NCBI GenBank assembly: GCA_963769905.1
Contig: CAVYNG010000002.1
Coordinates: 2,356,001-2,420,000, forward strand
Length of the DNA stretch: 64,000 nt
Source of the DNA: Bog-756 sp963769905
GTDB taxonomy: Bacteria > Actinomycetota > Acidimicrobiia > Acidimicrobiales > RAAP-2
Direction: 5' to 3'
A program made the position numbers and the translations under genes. How positions within the stretch are numbered: position 1 is the first letter of the stretch; every line of letters starts with the position of its first letter. The notes beneath the pieces were generated by a model that saw only the letters and a program-made list of their open reading frames with translations, was not told where the DNA came from and searched no databases. This document shows positions 33,269-42,155 of the stretch, one piece after another.

Positions 33269-33280
33269 CCTTCCGGAAGG
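33269..33280. promoter_or_regulatory. Perfect palindrome upstream of the ECF sigma gene
   Basis: CCTTCCGGAAGG is a 12-bp perfect palindrome between the ECF sigma gene (start 33191, minus) and the YihY gene (start 33418, plus). On the minus strand GGAAGG could also be a -35 element of an ECF promoter. It is a candidate autoregulatory or operator site. Confidence 0.35.
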
Positions 33281-33417
33281 CCAGTCCATCACTACGGGGA
33301 AGTGCTCGCCCCGAGACGCACGACGGCGACTCGAGGTGTAACGGACGGAGGCATTGCATCGTTACCGAATCGAAGACAGTCCGGTGTCTCCCCCGGCGCG
33401 GGAGTAACGTCGAAACG

Positions 33418-34350
33418 ATGGTGCGACCCGAGGCGGAGGGGGCTCGCACGGGCTCGAGCGATGGGCGCGAGGTCGTCGGTCCGGACGACGAGAGCTCCCC
33501 GCGGCGAGTACCGGGGGCCCGAAAGGTCCAGCGTGGAGCGCACGCGCTGAAGCAGCACTACACGGATTCCTCGGCGGAACATGTCTGGACCCGCCTCAAC
33601 GCGATGGACTTCATCAACAAGGGCATGCTCTTCGCGGCCATCCTCCTGCTCTGCTTCTTCCCCTTCCTGATCGTGGCAAACGCCCTGGCAGGCCGATCGG
33701 CTGTGACCGGAATGGTCCGGCGGTTCGGCCTGAACCAGCAGGCAGCAAGCGATGTCAGTCATGTGTTCGCCTCGTCCCAAGCGACCTCGAGCTCGATCAC
33801 CGGCGCCGGATACGTCTTGTTCGTCCTCGGCGGTCTCGCGGCTGCCACGGCCGTCCAGGACCTCTACGAGCGCGCCTACGCCATGCCCTCACGCGGGATC
33901 AAGGACATGCCACGCCAGGCGGTCTGGTTGGCAGTGGTCGTCGGGTTCGCCGTCCTGGCAGGTTGGGCCGGCCCTCATCTCGGCGACGCCGGGGGCCCGA
34001 TCCTCCTCGGTTTGATCGGGTTGGTGGCACTCGTCGCATTCTGGTGGTTCACCATGTGGTTCTTGCTGGCCGGACGGGTCTCCGCGCGCGAGGTCGTCCC
34101 CTCCGCGGTCGCGACCGCCATCTGTTGGGTGGGGATGGAGCTCGTCTTCCGCCTGACGTTCTCCAACACCGTGATCTCCGACTACGACAAGTACGGCGCG
34201 ATCGGCGTCGTCTTCGCGCTCATGTCGTGGCTGATCGCGATCGGAGTGGTGATCATCCTCGGTGCGATCGTCGGGGTGGTCTGGCGCGACCGCGGCCTCT
34301 CGTTCGCGGCAGCCTTCAGGCGGCTGCGGAGGCGCAGCGAGCCGACTTGA
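33418..34350 (+). CDS. YihY/BrkB-family membrane protein
   Basis: The gene encodes 310 residues from ATG 33418. A hydrophilic N-terminus of about 60 residues leads to six membrane helices: GMLFAAILLLCFFPFLIVAN, GYVLFVLGGLAAATAVQDL, AVWLAVVVGFAVLAGW, ILLGLIGLVALVAFWWFTMW, AVATAICWVGMELVF and GVVFALMSWLIAIGVVIILG. The order matches YihY/BrkB (formerly RNase BN). The family is thought to act in envelope maintenance; no substrate is established. It ends one base before the convergent purU stop. Confidence 0.88.
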   Translation: MVRPEAEGARTGSSDGREVVGPDDESSPRRVPGARKVQRGAHALKQHYTDSSAEHVWTRLNAMDFINKGMLFAAILLLCFFPFLIVANALAGRSAVTGMVRRFGLNQQAASDVSHVFASSQATSSSITGAGYVLFVLGGLAAATAVQDLYERAYAMPSRGIKDMPRQAVWLAVVVGFAVLAGWAGPHLGDAGGPILLGLIGLVALVAFWWFTMWFLLAGRVSAREVVPSAVATAICWVGMELVFRLTFSNTVISDYDKYGAIGVVFALMSWLIAIGVVIILGAIVGVVWRDRGLSFAAAFRRLRRRSEPT

Positions 34351-34351
34351 G

Positions 34352-35203
34352 CTACGCGAAGACGACCGTCCGGGCCCCGTTGACCAGCACGCGATCCTCG
34401 AGATGCCAACGCAAGCCCTGCGCGAGCACGGTGCGCTCGATGTCGCGTCCGATCCGCACCAGGTCCTCGACCGACTCGGCGTGGCCGACGGCCGCGGTGT
34501 CCTGAGCGATGATCGGACCGCTGTCGAGCTCGGCGGTCACGTAGTGACAGGTCGCGCCGATGAGCTTCACCCCGCGCTCGAAGGCCTGGTGGTAGGGGCG
34601 GGGGCCGGCAAACGACGGGAGCGCGCTGTGGTGGATGTTGAGGATCCGGTCCCGATACCGTTCGCAGAGCTCCGGGCTCAGGATCTGCATGTAACGCGCC
34701 AGCACCACCACCTCGCCGCCCGCCTCGTCGATACGGGCGGCGATCTCCGACATGGCCGCGTCCCTCCCCTCCGGCGTGACCGGGACGAGGCAGAACGGCA
34801 CGCCGTAGCGCTCCGCAATCGGGGCGAGGTCCGGACGGTTGGCGATCACCAGTGGGATCTCGCAAGGGAGCTCGCCGCGCTCGGTCCGGTGGAGAAGGTC
34901 GACCAGGCAGTGGTCCTCCTTCGAGGCGAGCAGGACCACCCTCTTCCGGTGGTCCGTGTCGGAGAGATGAAGATCGAGGCCGAAGTCGTGGACGAGCGGC
35001 TCGAACTCCTCGATGAGCATGTCGGCGTCACAGTCGAGCGACTCCGCCAGCACCTCGATGCGCTGGAAGAACCGTCCGGTCTCGGAGTCCGCGTGCTGGG
35101 CCGCCTCGGTCACCCATCCCCCACGCGAGGCGAGGAACGAGGTGACCGCGGCCACGATGCCGACCCGATCGGGGCAGGTGATGGTGAGGACGAACCGGCG
35201 CAT
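34352..35203 (-). CDS. purU: Formyltetrahydrofolate deformylase
   Basis: The gene encodes 283 residues, the usual PurU length. An N-terminal ACT domain (FVLTITCPDRVGIVAAVTSF) binds glycine or methionine and controls activity. The hydrolase domain starts near RKRVVLLASKEDHCLVDLL and contains the formyltransferase-fold catalytic triad: Asn and His in NIHHSALPSF and Asp in ELDSGPII. It converts 10-formyl-THF to formate and THF and so balances one-carbon pools. It is monocistronic here. Confidence 0.95.
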   Translation of the reverse strand: MRRFVLTITCPDRVGIVAAVTSFLASRGGWVTEAAQHADSETGRFFQRIEVLAESLDCDADMLIEEFEPLVHDFGLDLHLSDTDHRKRVVLLASKEDHCLVDLLHRTERGELPCEIPLVIANRPDLAPIAERYGVPFCLVPVTPEGRDAAMSEIAARIDEAGGEVVVLARYMQILSPELCERYRDRILNIHHSALPSFAGPRPYHQAFERGVKLIGATCHYVTAELDSGPIIAQDTAAVGHAESVEDLVRIGRDIERTVLAQGLRWHLEDRVLVNGARTVVFA

Positions 35204-35307
35204 GGGACTCTCGACCCTATGCGGAGCTCGGGAGGCGGTTCAGGCCGAGGGCGCTGGAACCCGCAGGGGCGTACTCGCCGAAGAACGGCGAAAGGAAGGA
35301 GCGACCG

Positions 35308-35514
35308 ATGAGTGAGGGCGACAAATCGAAGCCAAGCAGCAAGGTGGTGCGGCGGAGTGGAGCGGGAGGGCTCTGGTTCCTCGGCTTCATCGGCGCGCTC
35401 GCCTACTACCTGCACACGCACTCGGGGACCGTCTGGCTGGTGCTGCTCGCCTTCCTGAAGGCGTTCGTGTGGCCGGCCTTCGTCGTCTACCACGTGCTGT
35501 CACTCCACGGCTGA
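35308..35514 (+). CDS. Small conserved membrane protein, 68 residues
   Basis: ATG 35308 has a strong ribosome site (AAGGAAGGAG). The product has a basic N-terminus (SKPSSKVVRRSG), two hydrophobic segments (GLWFLGFIGALAYYL and WLVLLAFLKAFVWPAFVVYHVL) and an exposed HSGT turn between them. Proteins of this size and pattern occur widely in actinobacteria near unrelated genes, with no assigned role. Confidence 0.8.
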   Translation: MSEGDKSKPSSKVVRRSGAGGLWFLGFIGALAYYLHTHSGTVWLVLLAFLKAFVWPAFVVYHVLSLHG

Positions 35515-35568
35515 GCTCGGCCGGAGGCGGTCAACCGCGGACCGGGCCCGATCCGCGCCGTGCCGTTG

Positions 35569-37146
35569 CTACTCCTCCCGCGGGATCGCGTCGACCGGCT
35601 GGAGCCGGCCGGCCTCCCCTTCGGGGGATTCCGGCAAGTCGGACTGGCGGCCGCGCTCGAGCCCGAGGAAACCCACCACCGCGCCCGCCGCCATGACGCC
35701 CCCCATGATGAAAAACACGGTGCGCGACGCCTGGGCGAAGTCCAACCGGACGAAGTGCGGGATCGTGGCAATCGAGCCGTTCCCCCCGCCGGGGGACTGG
35801 AATTGCGCGATGTCCGCTGCCTCCGCGGTCGCTCTGGCCTGCGGGACGCCCTGTTGGACGAGGGACTCCGTGACGTGCGACCGGAGCTGTGACACGAGCA
35901 CCGTACCGAGAACCGCCAGACCGAGGCTCGCCGAGTAGTTCCTGACGGTCTGGGTGATCCCGGTCGCCTCGCCGTAGGAGAGGCGGGAGGCTCGATTGAC
36001 CGCGTCGGTGCTCGCCGGAGTGAGCAGCAGCCCCATTCCCGCCCCGGCCAGGACGACCGGCCAGATCTGCGACGAGAAGTCGAGCTGGGTCATCCTGCTC
36101 GCCCAGACACCGAATCCCACCGCGGCGAGGGCACATCCGATCACCACGGGCCGTTTGGCCCCACGCCGGTCGAGGACGCGTCCTCCGATCTGCGACGCGA
36201 CCACGAAGCCGAGGAAGAAGTAGAGCAGGAACAGGCCGGCCTCCTGGGCCTTCTTTCCGAGTGAGATCTGTGCGTACTCGCTGGCGAAGAAGAACATGGG
36301 CACGAAGGCCAACATGGCGACGAACAGGACGAGGTTCTCGACGGCGAACGCGCGGACGTGGAAGATCCGTACCTCCATGAGCGGCGACTCCACCCGTTGC
36401 TCGACGATGGCGAAGGCGACGAGAAGCAGCACTCCTGCGACCACGCACAAAATGGTCCACGGACTGCTCCAACCCCAGATCCCGGCCTGTTGGAAGCCTA
36501 CGATGCTGAGCGCCACCCCGCTGACGATCAGGGCCAGTCCGCGAAAGTCGATCGGGGCCCATCGGTACTCGGTCGTCGGACGCGAGATCGCGATCAGCAC
36601 GAGCGCGACGATCGCCACGGGGATGTTGACCCAGAAGATCGCTCGCCAGGTCCACTCGGTCAAGTATCCGCCGAGGATCGGGCCGATAGAGGTCAGACCC
36701 CCTGCGATCCCGAAGAACAGCGCGAGCGCCCGACCGCGCTCGTACAAGGGGAAGGTCTGCACGACGATGCCCAACGCGGCGGGAAACATGATGGCGCCGC
36801 CCGCCCCTTGGATGGCGCGGAAGGTGACGATCCAAGGCTCGGCGATGCTCCCGACCGGGGTCAGACCGCACATCGCCGATGCGCCCGCGAAGACGATGAC
36901 GCCGATCACCACCATCTTGCGGTGGCCGACGGTGTCGGCGAGCCGGCCGCCGAACGCGAAGAGCGCCGCCAGGGCCAACAGGTAGGAGTTGATCGCCCAC
37001 TGCATTCCGGTGCTCGTGAGATGCAGTTCGTGCTGGATGTTGGGGGCCGCGATCGAGACGATGGTCTGATCGATGAAGGTCATGGCGACCGCGAAGATCA
37101 TGGCCGCCAGGACGACGTTCTTGGATCCCTTGCTCCCGACCGCCAT
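35569..37146 (-). CDS. MFS drug transporter, DHA2 family, 14 TM
   Basis: The gene encodes 525 residues with 14 predicted helices, the EmrB/QacA size. Motif A-like GRLADTVGHRKMVVIG lies in the loop after helix 2, and the motif C-like GAGGAIMFPAALG follows. FVASQIGGRVLDRRGAKRP repeats motif A in the second half. It probably exports lipophilic or cationic compounds by proton antiport. The terminal SPEGEAGRLQPVDAIPREE is cytoplasmic. A perfect 14-bp palindrome lies about 80 bases upstream of the start. Confidence 0.93.
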   Translation of the reverse strand: MAVGSKGSKNVVLAAMIFAVAMTFIDQTIVSIAAPNIQHELHLTSTGMQWAINSYLLALAALFAFGGRLADTVGHRKMVVIGVIVFAGASAMCGLTPVGSIAEPWIVTFRAIQGAGGAIMFPAALGIVVQTFPLYERGRALALFFGIAGGLTSIGPILGGYLTEWTWRAIFWVNIPVAIVALVLIAISRPTTEYRWAPIDFRGLALIVSGVALSIVGFQQAGIWGWSSPWTILCVVAGVLLLVAFAIVEQRVESPLMEVRIFHVRAFAVENLVLFVAMLAFVPMFFFASEYAQISLGKKAQEAGLFLLYFFLGFVVASQIGGRVLDRRGAKRPVVIGCALAAVGFGVWASRMTQLDFSSQIWPVVLAGAGMGLLLTPASTDAVNRASRLSYGEATGITQTVRNYSASLGLAVLGTVLVSQLRSHVTESLVQQGVPQARATAEAADIAQFQSPGGGNGSIATIPHFVRLDFAQASRTVFFIMGGVMAAGAVVGFLGLERGRQSDLPESPEGEAGRLQPVDAIPREE

Positions 37147-37226
37147 CGAAAGGCCTTTCGCCGTGTCGCGTCCGCGAGACCGGTTCCCCGGATCGATCGC
37201 CAGGTTCCGAGATTACGCGCACCGAC

Positions 37227-37240
37227 GGTGACCGGTCACC
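37227..37240. promoter_or_regulatory. 14-bp palindrome upstream of the MFS pump
   Basis: GGTGACCGGTCACC is a perfect palindrome, 80 bases upstream of the MFS start on the minus strand. Drug-efflux genes of this class are often controlled by TetR-type repressors that bind such sites, but no regulator gene is adjacent. Confidence 0.45.
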
Positions 37241-37592
37241 AGGTCAGGCGCTCGGGCGAGGAGCGAGCCGCCGATCCTGCCGGCCGAGGGCCACGCGCCC
37301 GAGAGCGGACGAGAACGGCGCCCTGGGCCGGGAGCCGGGCGGCGGATCCCGGCTCGACCGGCCCAGGCACGGTGTCCGATACCCAACAGCGCGGATCTCG
37401 AACACCCGGGTGCGGCGTCAGAATTGGAACGACGAGGCGGGTTCCTGCGTTACAGCCGCTGTCATCGGCAGCTCTCGTGATGCGCACGAGGCAACCCGAC
37501 AAACGAGACGTAAAGGCCGATCGAGGAGGTATCGAAAAGGTTCGAGATTGGTATAGTCCCCGCGGCGGACACGTCTTGCGATCGGGGGAACC
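37241..37592. other. Intergenic region before the cholesterol oxidase gene
   Basis: Divergent promoters share this 350-base stretch. The nearest to a plus-strand -10 element is TATAGT at 37552-37557, about 35 bases before ATG 37593, with GGGGGAA as a ribosome site. No open reading frame, RNA gene or repeat is evident. Confidence 0.4.
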
Positions 37593-39380
37593 ATGGCAAG
37601 AGGTACGCATCGACGTCGCGGAGCAAGCGGGGCTTCGGACACGCCGCCGGGCCGTCAGCTCTCGCGCCGAACCTTCCTTGCCGGCACCGCCGGTGTGGCC
37701 GCCCTCGGAGTCCTCGAATGGACGCCGGTCTTCCGAGTCCCTGCAGCCAGCGCGGAGAGCACGCTCCCCGCACCTCCGGGCTTCCCGTCGTCGATCCCGC
37801 TCTACCAGCAGGCCTTTCAGAACTGGTCCGGCGAGATCGTGCTCGAAGATGCCTGGACGTGCGCTCCCGAGTCCGACACCGACGTGGTCACGTTGGCGAA
37901 CTGGGCCTATCCCGTCGGCTACCAGGTTCGTGCGCGCGGGAAGATGCACAACTGGTCGCCGCTGGTCCTGCCGATCGATTCGAACGGCGCCAACCTCGTC
38001 TTGGCCGACACGACCCAGCATCTCACCGCGCTCAGCATCCACGCGTCCGGTTCTCCCGCAACGGTCACCACCCAAACCGGGGTGACCATGGACGTGCTCC
38101 TGCAACAGCTCGAAAACGCCGGCCTCGGCCTCACCGCGCACCCGGCTCCAGGTGACATCACCGTCGGTGGGGTTCTCGCGATCGACGGTCACGGCACCGC
38201 CGTCCCAGCGGTCGGTGAGACTCCGATCCCCGGTCACACCTACGGTTCGGTCAGCAACCTGGTCCTGTCGCTGACGGCGGTGGTCTGGGATGCCGGCCAG
38301 GAGCAGTACGTCCTTTCGACGTTCGAGCGGTCCGATCCCCGGATCGGACCGCTTCTCGCCCACCTCGGGAGATCCTTCGTCACCGAGGTCACTCTGCAGG
38401 TCGGGCTCAACAGTCGGCTCCGCTGTCAGAGCTTCGTCGACGTGGCCGCCAGTGCGCTCTTCGGTGCACCCGGCTCGAGTTCACAGACGTTCGACAGTTA
38501 CGTCGAGCAGTCCGGTCGGGTGGAGACGATCTGGTTCCCGTTCACATCCGCGCCATGGCTCAAAGTGTGGTCGATCTCGCCGCACAAGCCATTGCTGTCC
38601 CGGGAGGTGACCACTCCCTACAACTACGTCTTCTCCGACGTGATCCCGCAGACGCTGTCGAACCTCATCAAGGAGATCCTGAGCGGCGACGTCGCGGTCA
38701 CTCCCACCTTCGGACAGGCGGAACTCTCCATCGTGTCCGCCGGGCTTCTCGCGACGTTGACCGCGGACATCTGGGGATGGGCGAAGGACCTTCTGCTCTA
38801 CGTCAAACCGAGCACCCTTCGGGTCACCGCCAACGGGTACGCCGTCCACACGAACCGATCGAACATCCAGCAGGTCATCTACGACTTCACCACCTTCTAC
38901 GAAAGCCAAGTTGCCGCCTTCGAATCCGACGGTGCCTTCCCGATGAATGGTCCGGTCGAAATCCGGGTCACCGGTCTCGAAGAGGCGGCCGATGTCGAGA
39001 CGGCGGGTGCGACGACCCCTCAACTCTCCGCGCTCCGCCCGAGACCGGACGTTCCCGACTGGGACGTCGCCGTCTGGTTCGACATCCTCACCATGCCGGG
39101 AACGCCGTACTCGGACCAGTTCTACCGGACGATCGAGCAGTGGATGTTCGCCCACTTCACCGGTTCGTACGCCATGGTCCGACCCGAGTGGTCGAAGGGA
39201 TGGGGCTACACGGCGACGGCTGCCTGGGCTGATCCGACGATGCTCGGAACCACCATTCCGAACACGCTGCGAATCGGACAGAGCGTGGGCGACAATTGGG
39301 ACTCGGCTCTGAGCACCCTCGACACCTACGATCCCCACCGGGTCTTCAGCAACCCGTTCCTCGACACGTTCATGCCGTAG
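37593..39380 (+). CDS. Cholesterol oxidase, type II (covalent FAD, VAO fold)
   Basis: The gene encodes 595 residues. The N-terminus has a Tat signal: two Arg in LSRRTFLAGTAGVAALG. The PCMH/FAD-binding domain shows LANWAYPVGYQVRARGKMHNW, in which His119 corresponds to the His that binds FAD covalently in Brevibacterium sterolicum BCO2. Close agreement with BCO2 continues: PGHTYGSLSN-like GHTYGSVSNLV, RSDPRIGPLL, WYPFT-like IWFPFTSAPWLKVWSISP, DIWGWAKD, NGPVEIRVTG (active-site Glu and Arg) and PEWSKGWGYT, ending DPHRVFSNPFLDTFMP. It oxidises cholesterol to cholest-4-en-3-one outside the cell with O2 as acceptor. Confidence 0.93.
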   Translation: MARGTHRRRGASGASDTPPGRQLSRRTFLAGTAGVAALGVLEWTPVFRVPAASAESTLPAPPGFPSSIPLYQQAFQNWSGEIVLEDAWTCAPESDTDVVTLANWAYPVGYQVRARGKMHNWSPLVLPIDSNGANLVLADTTQHLTALSIHASGSPATVTTQTGVTMDVLLQQLENAGLGLTAHPAPGDITVGGVLAIDGHGTAVPAVGETPIPGHTYGSVSNLVLSLTAVVWDAGQEQYVLSTFERSDPRIGPLLAHLGRSFVTEVTLQVGLNSRLRCQSFVDVAASALFGAPGSSSQTFDSYVEQSGRVETIWFPFTSAPWLKVWSISPHKPLLSREVTTPYNYVFSDVIPQTLSNLIKEILSGDVAVTPTFGQAELSIVSAGLLATLTADIWGWAKDLLLYVKPSTLRVTANGYAVHTNRSNIQQVIYDFTTFYESQVAAFESDGAFPMNGPVEIRVTGLEEAADVETAGATTPQLSALRPRPDVPDWDVAVWFDILTMPGTPYSDQFYRTIEQWMFAHFTGSYAMVRPEWSKGWGYTATAAWADPTMLGTTIPNTLRIGQSVGDNWDSALSTLDTYDPHRVFSNPFLDTFMP

Positions 39381-39394
39381 CCGGAGTGGCCGGG

Positions 39395-39889
39395 TCAGCC
39401 CGTCGTGGACGTGGCGGCGCGGACCTTCGCGACGAGGGCTTCGAAGTTCGGGTACGGGTTCGCCCGTTCCATCGCGTCGACCGTCGGTTTCCACATCTCC
39501 CAGCGGTCGACGAGGGTCGGGCCCAACATCAGCTCGATGAGGTGGAAGTCGATCGCCCCTTGGATCTCGAAGGCGGCCAGCTGCTCGAAAAAGTCGAGCT
39601 CGCGGTAGAGCACGTAGGCCTCGGCCGCGTTGCTTGCCAGGTAGTGCTGAAACGCCGCCTTCAAGTCCTCGGGATCGCCGAACTGTGCGACGAGCCGTCG
39701 AGTCTCGACCAGTGCATCCTCATCCCAGCGCCGGAAGAAGTCCGCGGCCATGTGGGCCTGACGGGTTCTCCTCTCCTCGCGGACCTGCTGGCCGGCGAAG
39801 AGCGCCGCACCGATGGCACCGAGCAGGCCCAGCGCCCCGACAGCGGTGGCAATGGCGGTTACTTGTTCGGCCCAGTTCGGTCCGGACAC
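39395..39889 (-). CDS. DUF4760-like membrane-anchored protein
   Basis: The gene encodes 164 residues from GTG 39889. One N-terminal membrane helix (VTAIATAVGALGLLGAIGAALF) is followed by a soluble helical domain: MAADFFRRWDEDALVETRRLV, YVLYRELDFFEQLAAFE and FHLIELMLGPTLVDRWEMW. This arrangement is seen in DUF4760-type proteins of unknown function. It is convergent with the cholesterol oxidase gene, 14 bases from its end. Confidence 0.75.
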   Translation of the reverse strand: MSGPNWAEQVTAIATAVGALGLLGAIGAALFAGQQVREERRTRQAHMAADFFRRWDEDALVETRRLVAQFGDPEDLKAAFQHYLASNAAEAYVLYRELDFFEQLAAFEIQGAIDFHLIELMLGPTLVDRWEMWKPTVDAMERANPYPNFEALVAKVRAATSTTG

Positions 39890-40006
39890 CCGCGCTCCGT
39901 CATTCGTTCCCGGTCGAGGTCACCCGCGTGCTCGGAGCATGCGTAGCCACGACCAGACCCTAGGTCGGGATCACGCGGGCTTCACCTGCACGGCGAGTAG
40001 GGACCT

Positions 40007-40882
40007 TCAGTCGAGACCGAGCACGCGCAGGGCGTTGCTACGGAGGAACTTCGGCCAGACCTCGTCCTTGAACCCGACCGAGGGCATCTCGGTCATGATC
40101 CGCTCCAGCGAGAGGCCCATCGGGAAGTAGCCCGCGTAGATGACCTTCTCCGCTCCTCTCGTGTTCGCGTACTCGACGATGTCTTTCGGGTAGTACTTGG
40201 GCGCGAAGGCGCTGGTCGAGTAGTGCAGACCCGGCCACTTCAGCATCAGCTTCACCGCGAGCTCGGTCCACGGCTCACAGCCGTGGCGGGTCACGAAGAC
40301 GAGGTCGGGAAAGTCGAACATCACCTCGTCGATGAGCTCGACGTGTTGGCAGGCGGCCTTCAGCCGGGGACCGGGCACGCCGGCACAGCAGAAGACGGGA
40401 ACCGACAACTCGACGCATTTGGCATAGATCGGGTACATCTTCTTGTCGTTGATCGGGACTTGCGGAAAGGTTCCGGCCGGGAAGACGCCCACCGCTCTGA
40501 TCCCGAAGGTCTCGTAGAGCTCCACGAGTCGCCGGATGCCCTCCATGCCGTCGTTGGGGTCGGCCTGCGTCGAGGCGATGAACCGCTCGGGGTGGCGCTG
40601 GAGGGCTTCCGCCCCGATTCCGGCGCGGTCACCGACGCCGATCAGCGCCCTGTCGATCCCCCACCGGTCCATCTCGCGCAAGGTCACTCCGATGGGATCG
40701 GCGGAGCCGGCCAGCTCGGTCCCGGGCACGTCCTTGAAGATGTACTCGACCGGAAAGGCGAACTTCTCGCGCGACTCGGTGTCCTTGGTCTGCCGCGTGA
40801 CGAAGCGGTAGGCCTCCTTCGGGTCGGGGTGCGGAAATCCGATCATGGTGTCCACGATCCCCACATCGGTCGGCATTCCCAT
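40007..40882 (-). CDS. Amidohydrolase family (amidohydrolase-2 / ACMSD-like) protein
   Basis: The protein has 291 residues from ATG 40882. The TIM-barrel opening VDTMIGFPHP lacks the usual HxH, as in many actinobacterial members of the amidohydrolase-2 family; RALIGVGDRAG, QADPNDGMEGIRRLVELYE and VFVTRHGCEPWTELAVKLM follow in order, with a conserved His in TRHG. Relatives include ACMSD and gamma-resorcylate decarboxylases as well as many uncharacterised enzymes. Loss of the metal-binding HxH raises doubt about a metal-dependent mechanism. It lies 17 bases behind the copper monooxygenase gene, probably in one operon. Confidence 0.82.
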   Translation of the reverse strand: MGMPTDVGIVDTMIGFPHPDPKEAYRFVTRQTKDTESREKFAFPVEYIFKDVPGTELAGSADPIGVTLREMDRWGIDRALIGVGDRAGIGAEALQRHPERFIASTQADPNDGMEGIRRLVELYETFGIRAVGVFPAGTFPQVPINDKKMYPIYAKCVELSVPVFCCAGVPGPRLKAACQHVELIDEVMFDFPDLVFVTRHGCEPWTELAVKLMLKWPGLHYSTSAFAPKYYPKDIVEYANTRGAEKVIYAGYFPMGLSLERIMTEMPSVGFKDEVWPKFLRSNALRVLGLD

Positions 40883-40899
40883 CGGGTGATGCCTTCAGG

Positions 40900-42042
40900 T
40901 CAGACGGGATCGTGCGAGTTGGGGACAGTGCTCGAGGTCCATGCCAGCCCGAGGCACATCTCGTCGGAGGATCCGTCGCCCCAGGTGACGAAGTGAGGTG
41001 GTGCCTTGCGCAAGATCGGGAGCTCCTGCGCCAGCGTCGGGTCGTAGTTGCAGGTGACCTGCACCTTCTCGCCCGGTGTCACCGCCACCGGGGTGCTCAG
41101 GTTGTAGGCCTTCTGGTAGTGGAAGTTGTAGTCGGGGACGTCGAGGATGGTCTTCGCCTGCGGTGTCCCCGGATCGAGCACCATCGAGAAGCTCTGTCCC
41201 AACAGATGCATGTGGGCCTGCACCCGGACGATGTAGCCGCCGTTGGTGATCGGCCAGGTGCACGTCGTCGAGTCTCCGGCGGGAGGATTCGACGGGTCGT
41301 GACCGCAGACCTGCTCGATGATGTTCACGAAGGTAGCGGCCGTCTGACCGAATCGCCGGCCCTGATCGGCGAGCGACGCGGCGCGATTGCACAGCGGACC
41401 GCTCACCCCGGCGGGACACGGGATATCCGGGGGGGCGAACATGAGGTCGAGCTTGAGCGGTTGCAGCGGCGTCGACGTCGGGACCGTGTGGAGCACCAGC
41501 GAGTTCTTGACCGCCTTGTCGCCGACGAGCAGGTTGTAGTGGACCTGCATGATGACGAGGCTCCCCGCCGGGAGCTCGATACCGGTTCCCCGGGGTAGAT
41601 CGTCGGCCCCGTGTCCCGGTGCCCACACACTCAGGAACGGGGTGCTCAAGATGTCGTCGATCGGGAGGTTGGGCAACCCCGCCTCTCCGAAACAGGTCCA
41701 CCCCCTGTTGCCGACATTGTCCCTTTCGGCGGTGGCGGCGAGCGACGGCGGGACCAGGAACAGCGCGGCATGGTGGTCCTCCGGGCTTCCCGGGAAGAAT
41801 TGGCTCGAGATCACGTACGAGTTCCGCGTCACGTGCGGATTCAGCAACGTGCAGTGGTAGTCGTCGGTCGATCCAGCCTGGGAGACCGGCTTGTAGAGCT
41901 TGGAGGTGAGGCTGATCGACGTCGCCGGGTGCCCTGAGGAAGCAGCAGGTTGTTGAGCGGCAGTCGCCGTCCTCACCGCGACCAGGACCGTGGCGACCAT
42001 GACCACGGTTGCGAGCCCGATCACCACCCGGGATTTCCGCAC
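40900..42042 (-). CDS. Secreted copper type II monooxygenase (DBH/PHM-like)
   Basis: The gene encodes 380 residues from GTG 42042. A signal anchor or signal peptide (VVIGLATVVMVATVLVAV) leads to two jelly-roll domains. The N-domain has DDYHCTLL, the CuH ligands in EDHHAALF and the third His in IMQVHYN. The C-domain has the CuM ligands HMH in VQAHMHLLG and Met in GSSDEMCLG. All six ligands known from peptidylglycine alpha-hydroxylating and dopamine beta-monooxygenases are visible. The substrate is unknown, but an oxygen-dependent hydroxylation outside the membrane is expected. Few bacterial members have been studied. Confidence 0.82.
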   Translation of the reverse strand: MRKSRVVIGLATVVMVATVLVAVRTATAAQQPAASSGHPATSISLTSKLYKPVSQAGSTDDYHCTLLNPHVTRNSYVISSQFFPGSPEDHHAALFLVPPSLAATAERDNVGNRGWTCFGEAGLPNLPIDDILSTPFLSVWAPGHGADDLPRGTGIELPAGSLVIMQVHYNLLVGDKAVKNSLVLHTVPTSTPLQPLKLDLMFAPPDIPCPAGVSGPLCNRAASLADQGRRFGQTAATFVNIIEQVCGHDPSNPPAGDSTTCTWPITNGGYIVRVQAHMHLLGQSFSMVLDPGTPQAKTILDVPDYNFHYQKAYNLSTPVAVTPGEKVQVTCNYDPTLAQELPILRKAPPHFVTWGDGSSDEMCLGLAWTSSTVPNSHDPV

Positions 42043-42083
42043 GCGGCCAGGCTAGTTCTCGAGCGCGGCGAACGCTCGAACGG

Positions 42084-42119
42084 TGTTCCTCGACGACGTT
42101 ATGTTCCTCGACGACGTTA
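42084..42119. repeat. Perfect 18-bp tandem duplication upstream of the copper monooxygenase
   Basis: tgttcctcgacgacgtta occurs twice in immediate succession, 40-80 bases upstream of the copper monooxygenase GTG. It lies in the promoter region of that gene. Confidence 0.9.
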
Positions 42120-42155
42120 TAAGGACCGGCCCTTCGCACACAAAGGCCGCGCGGG

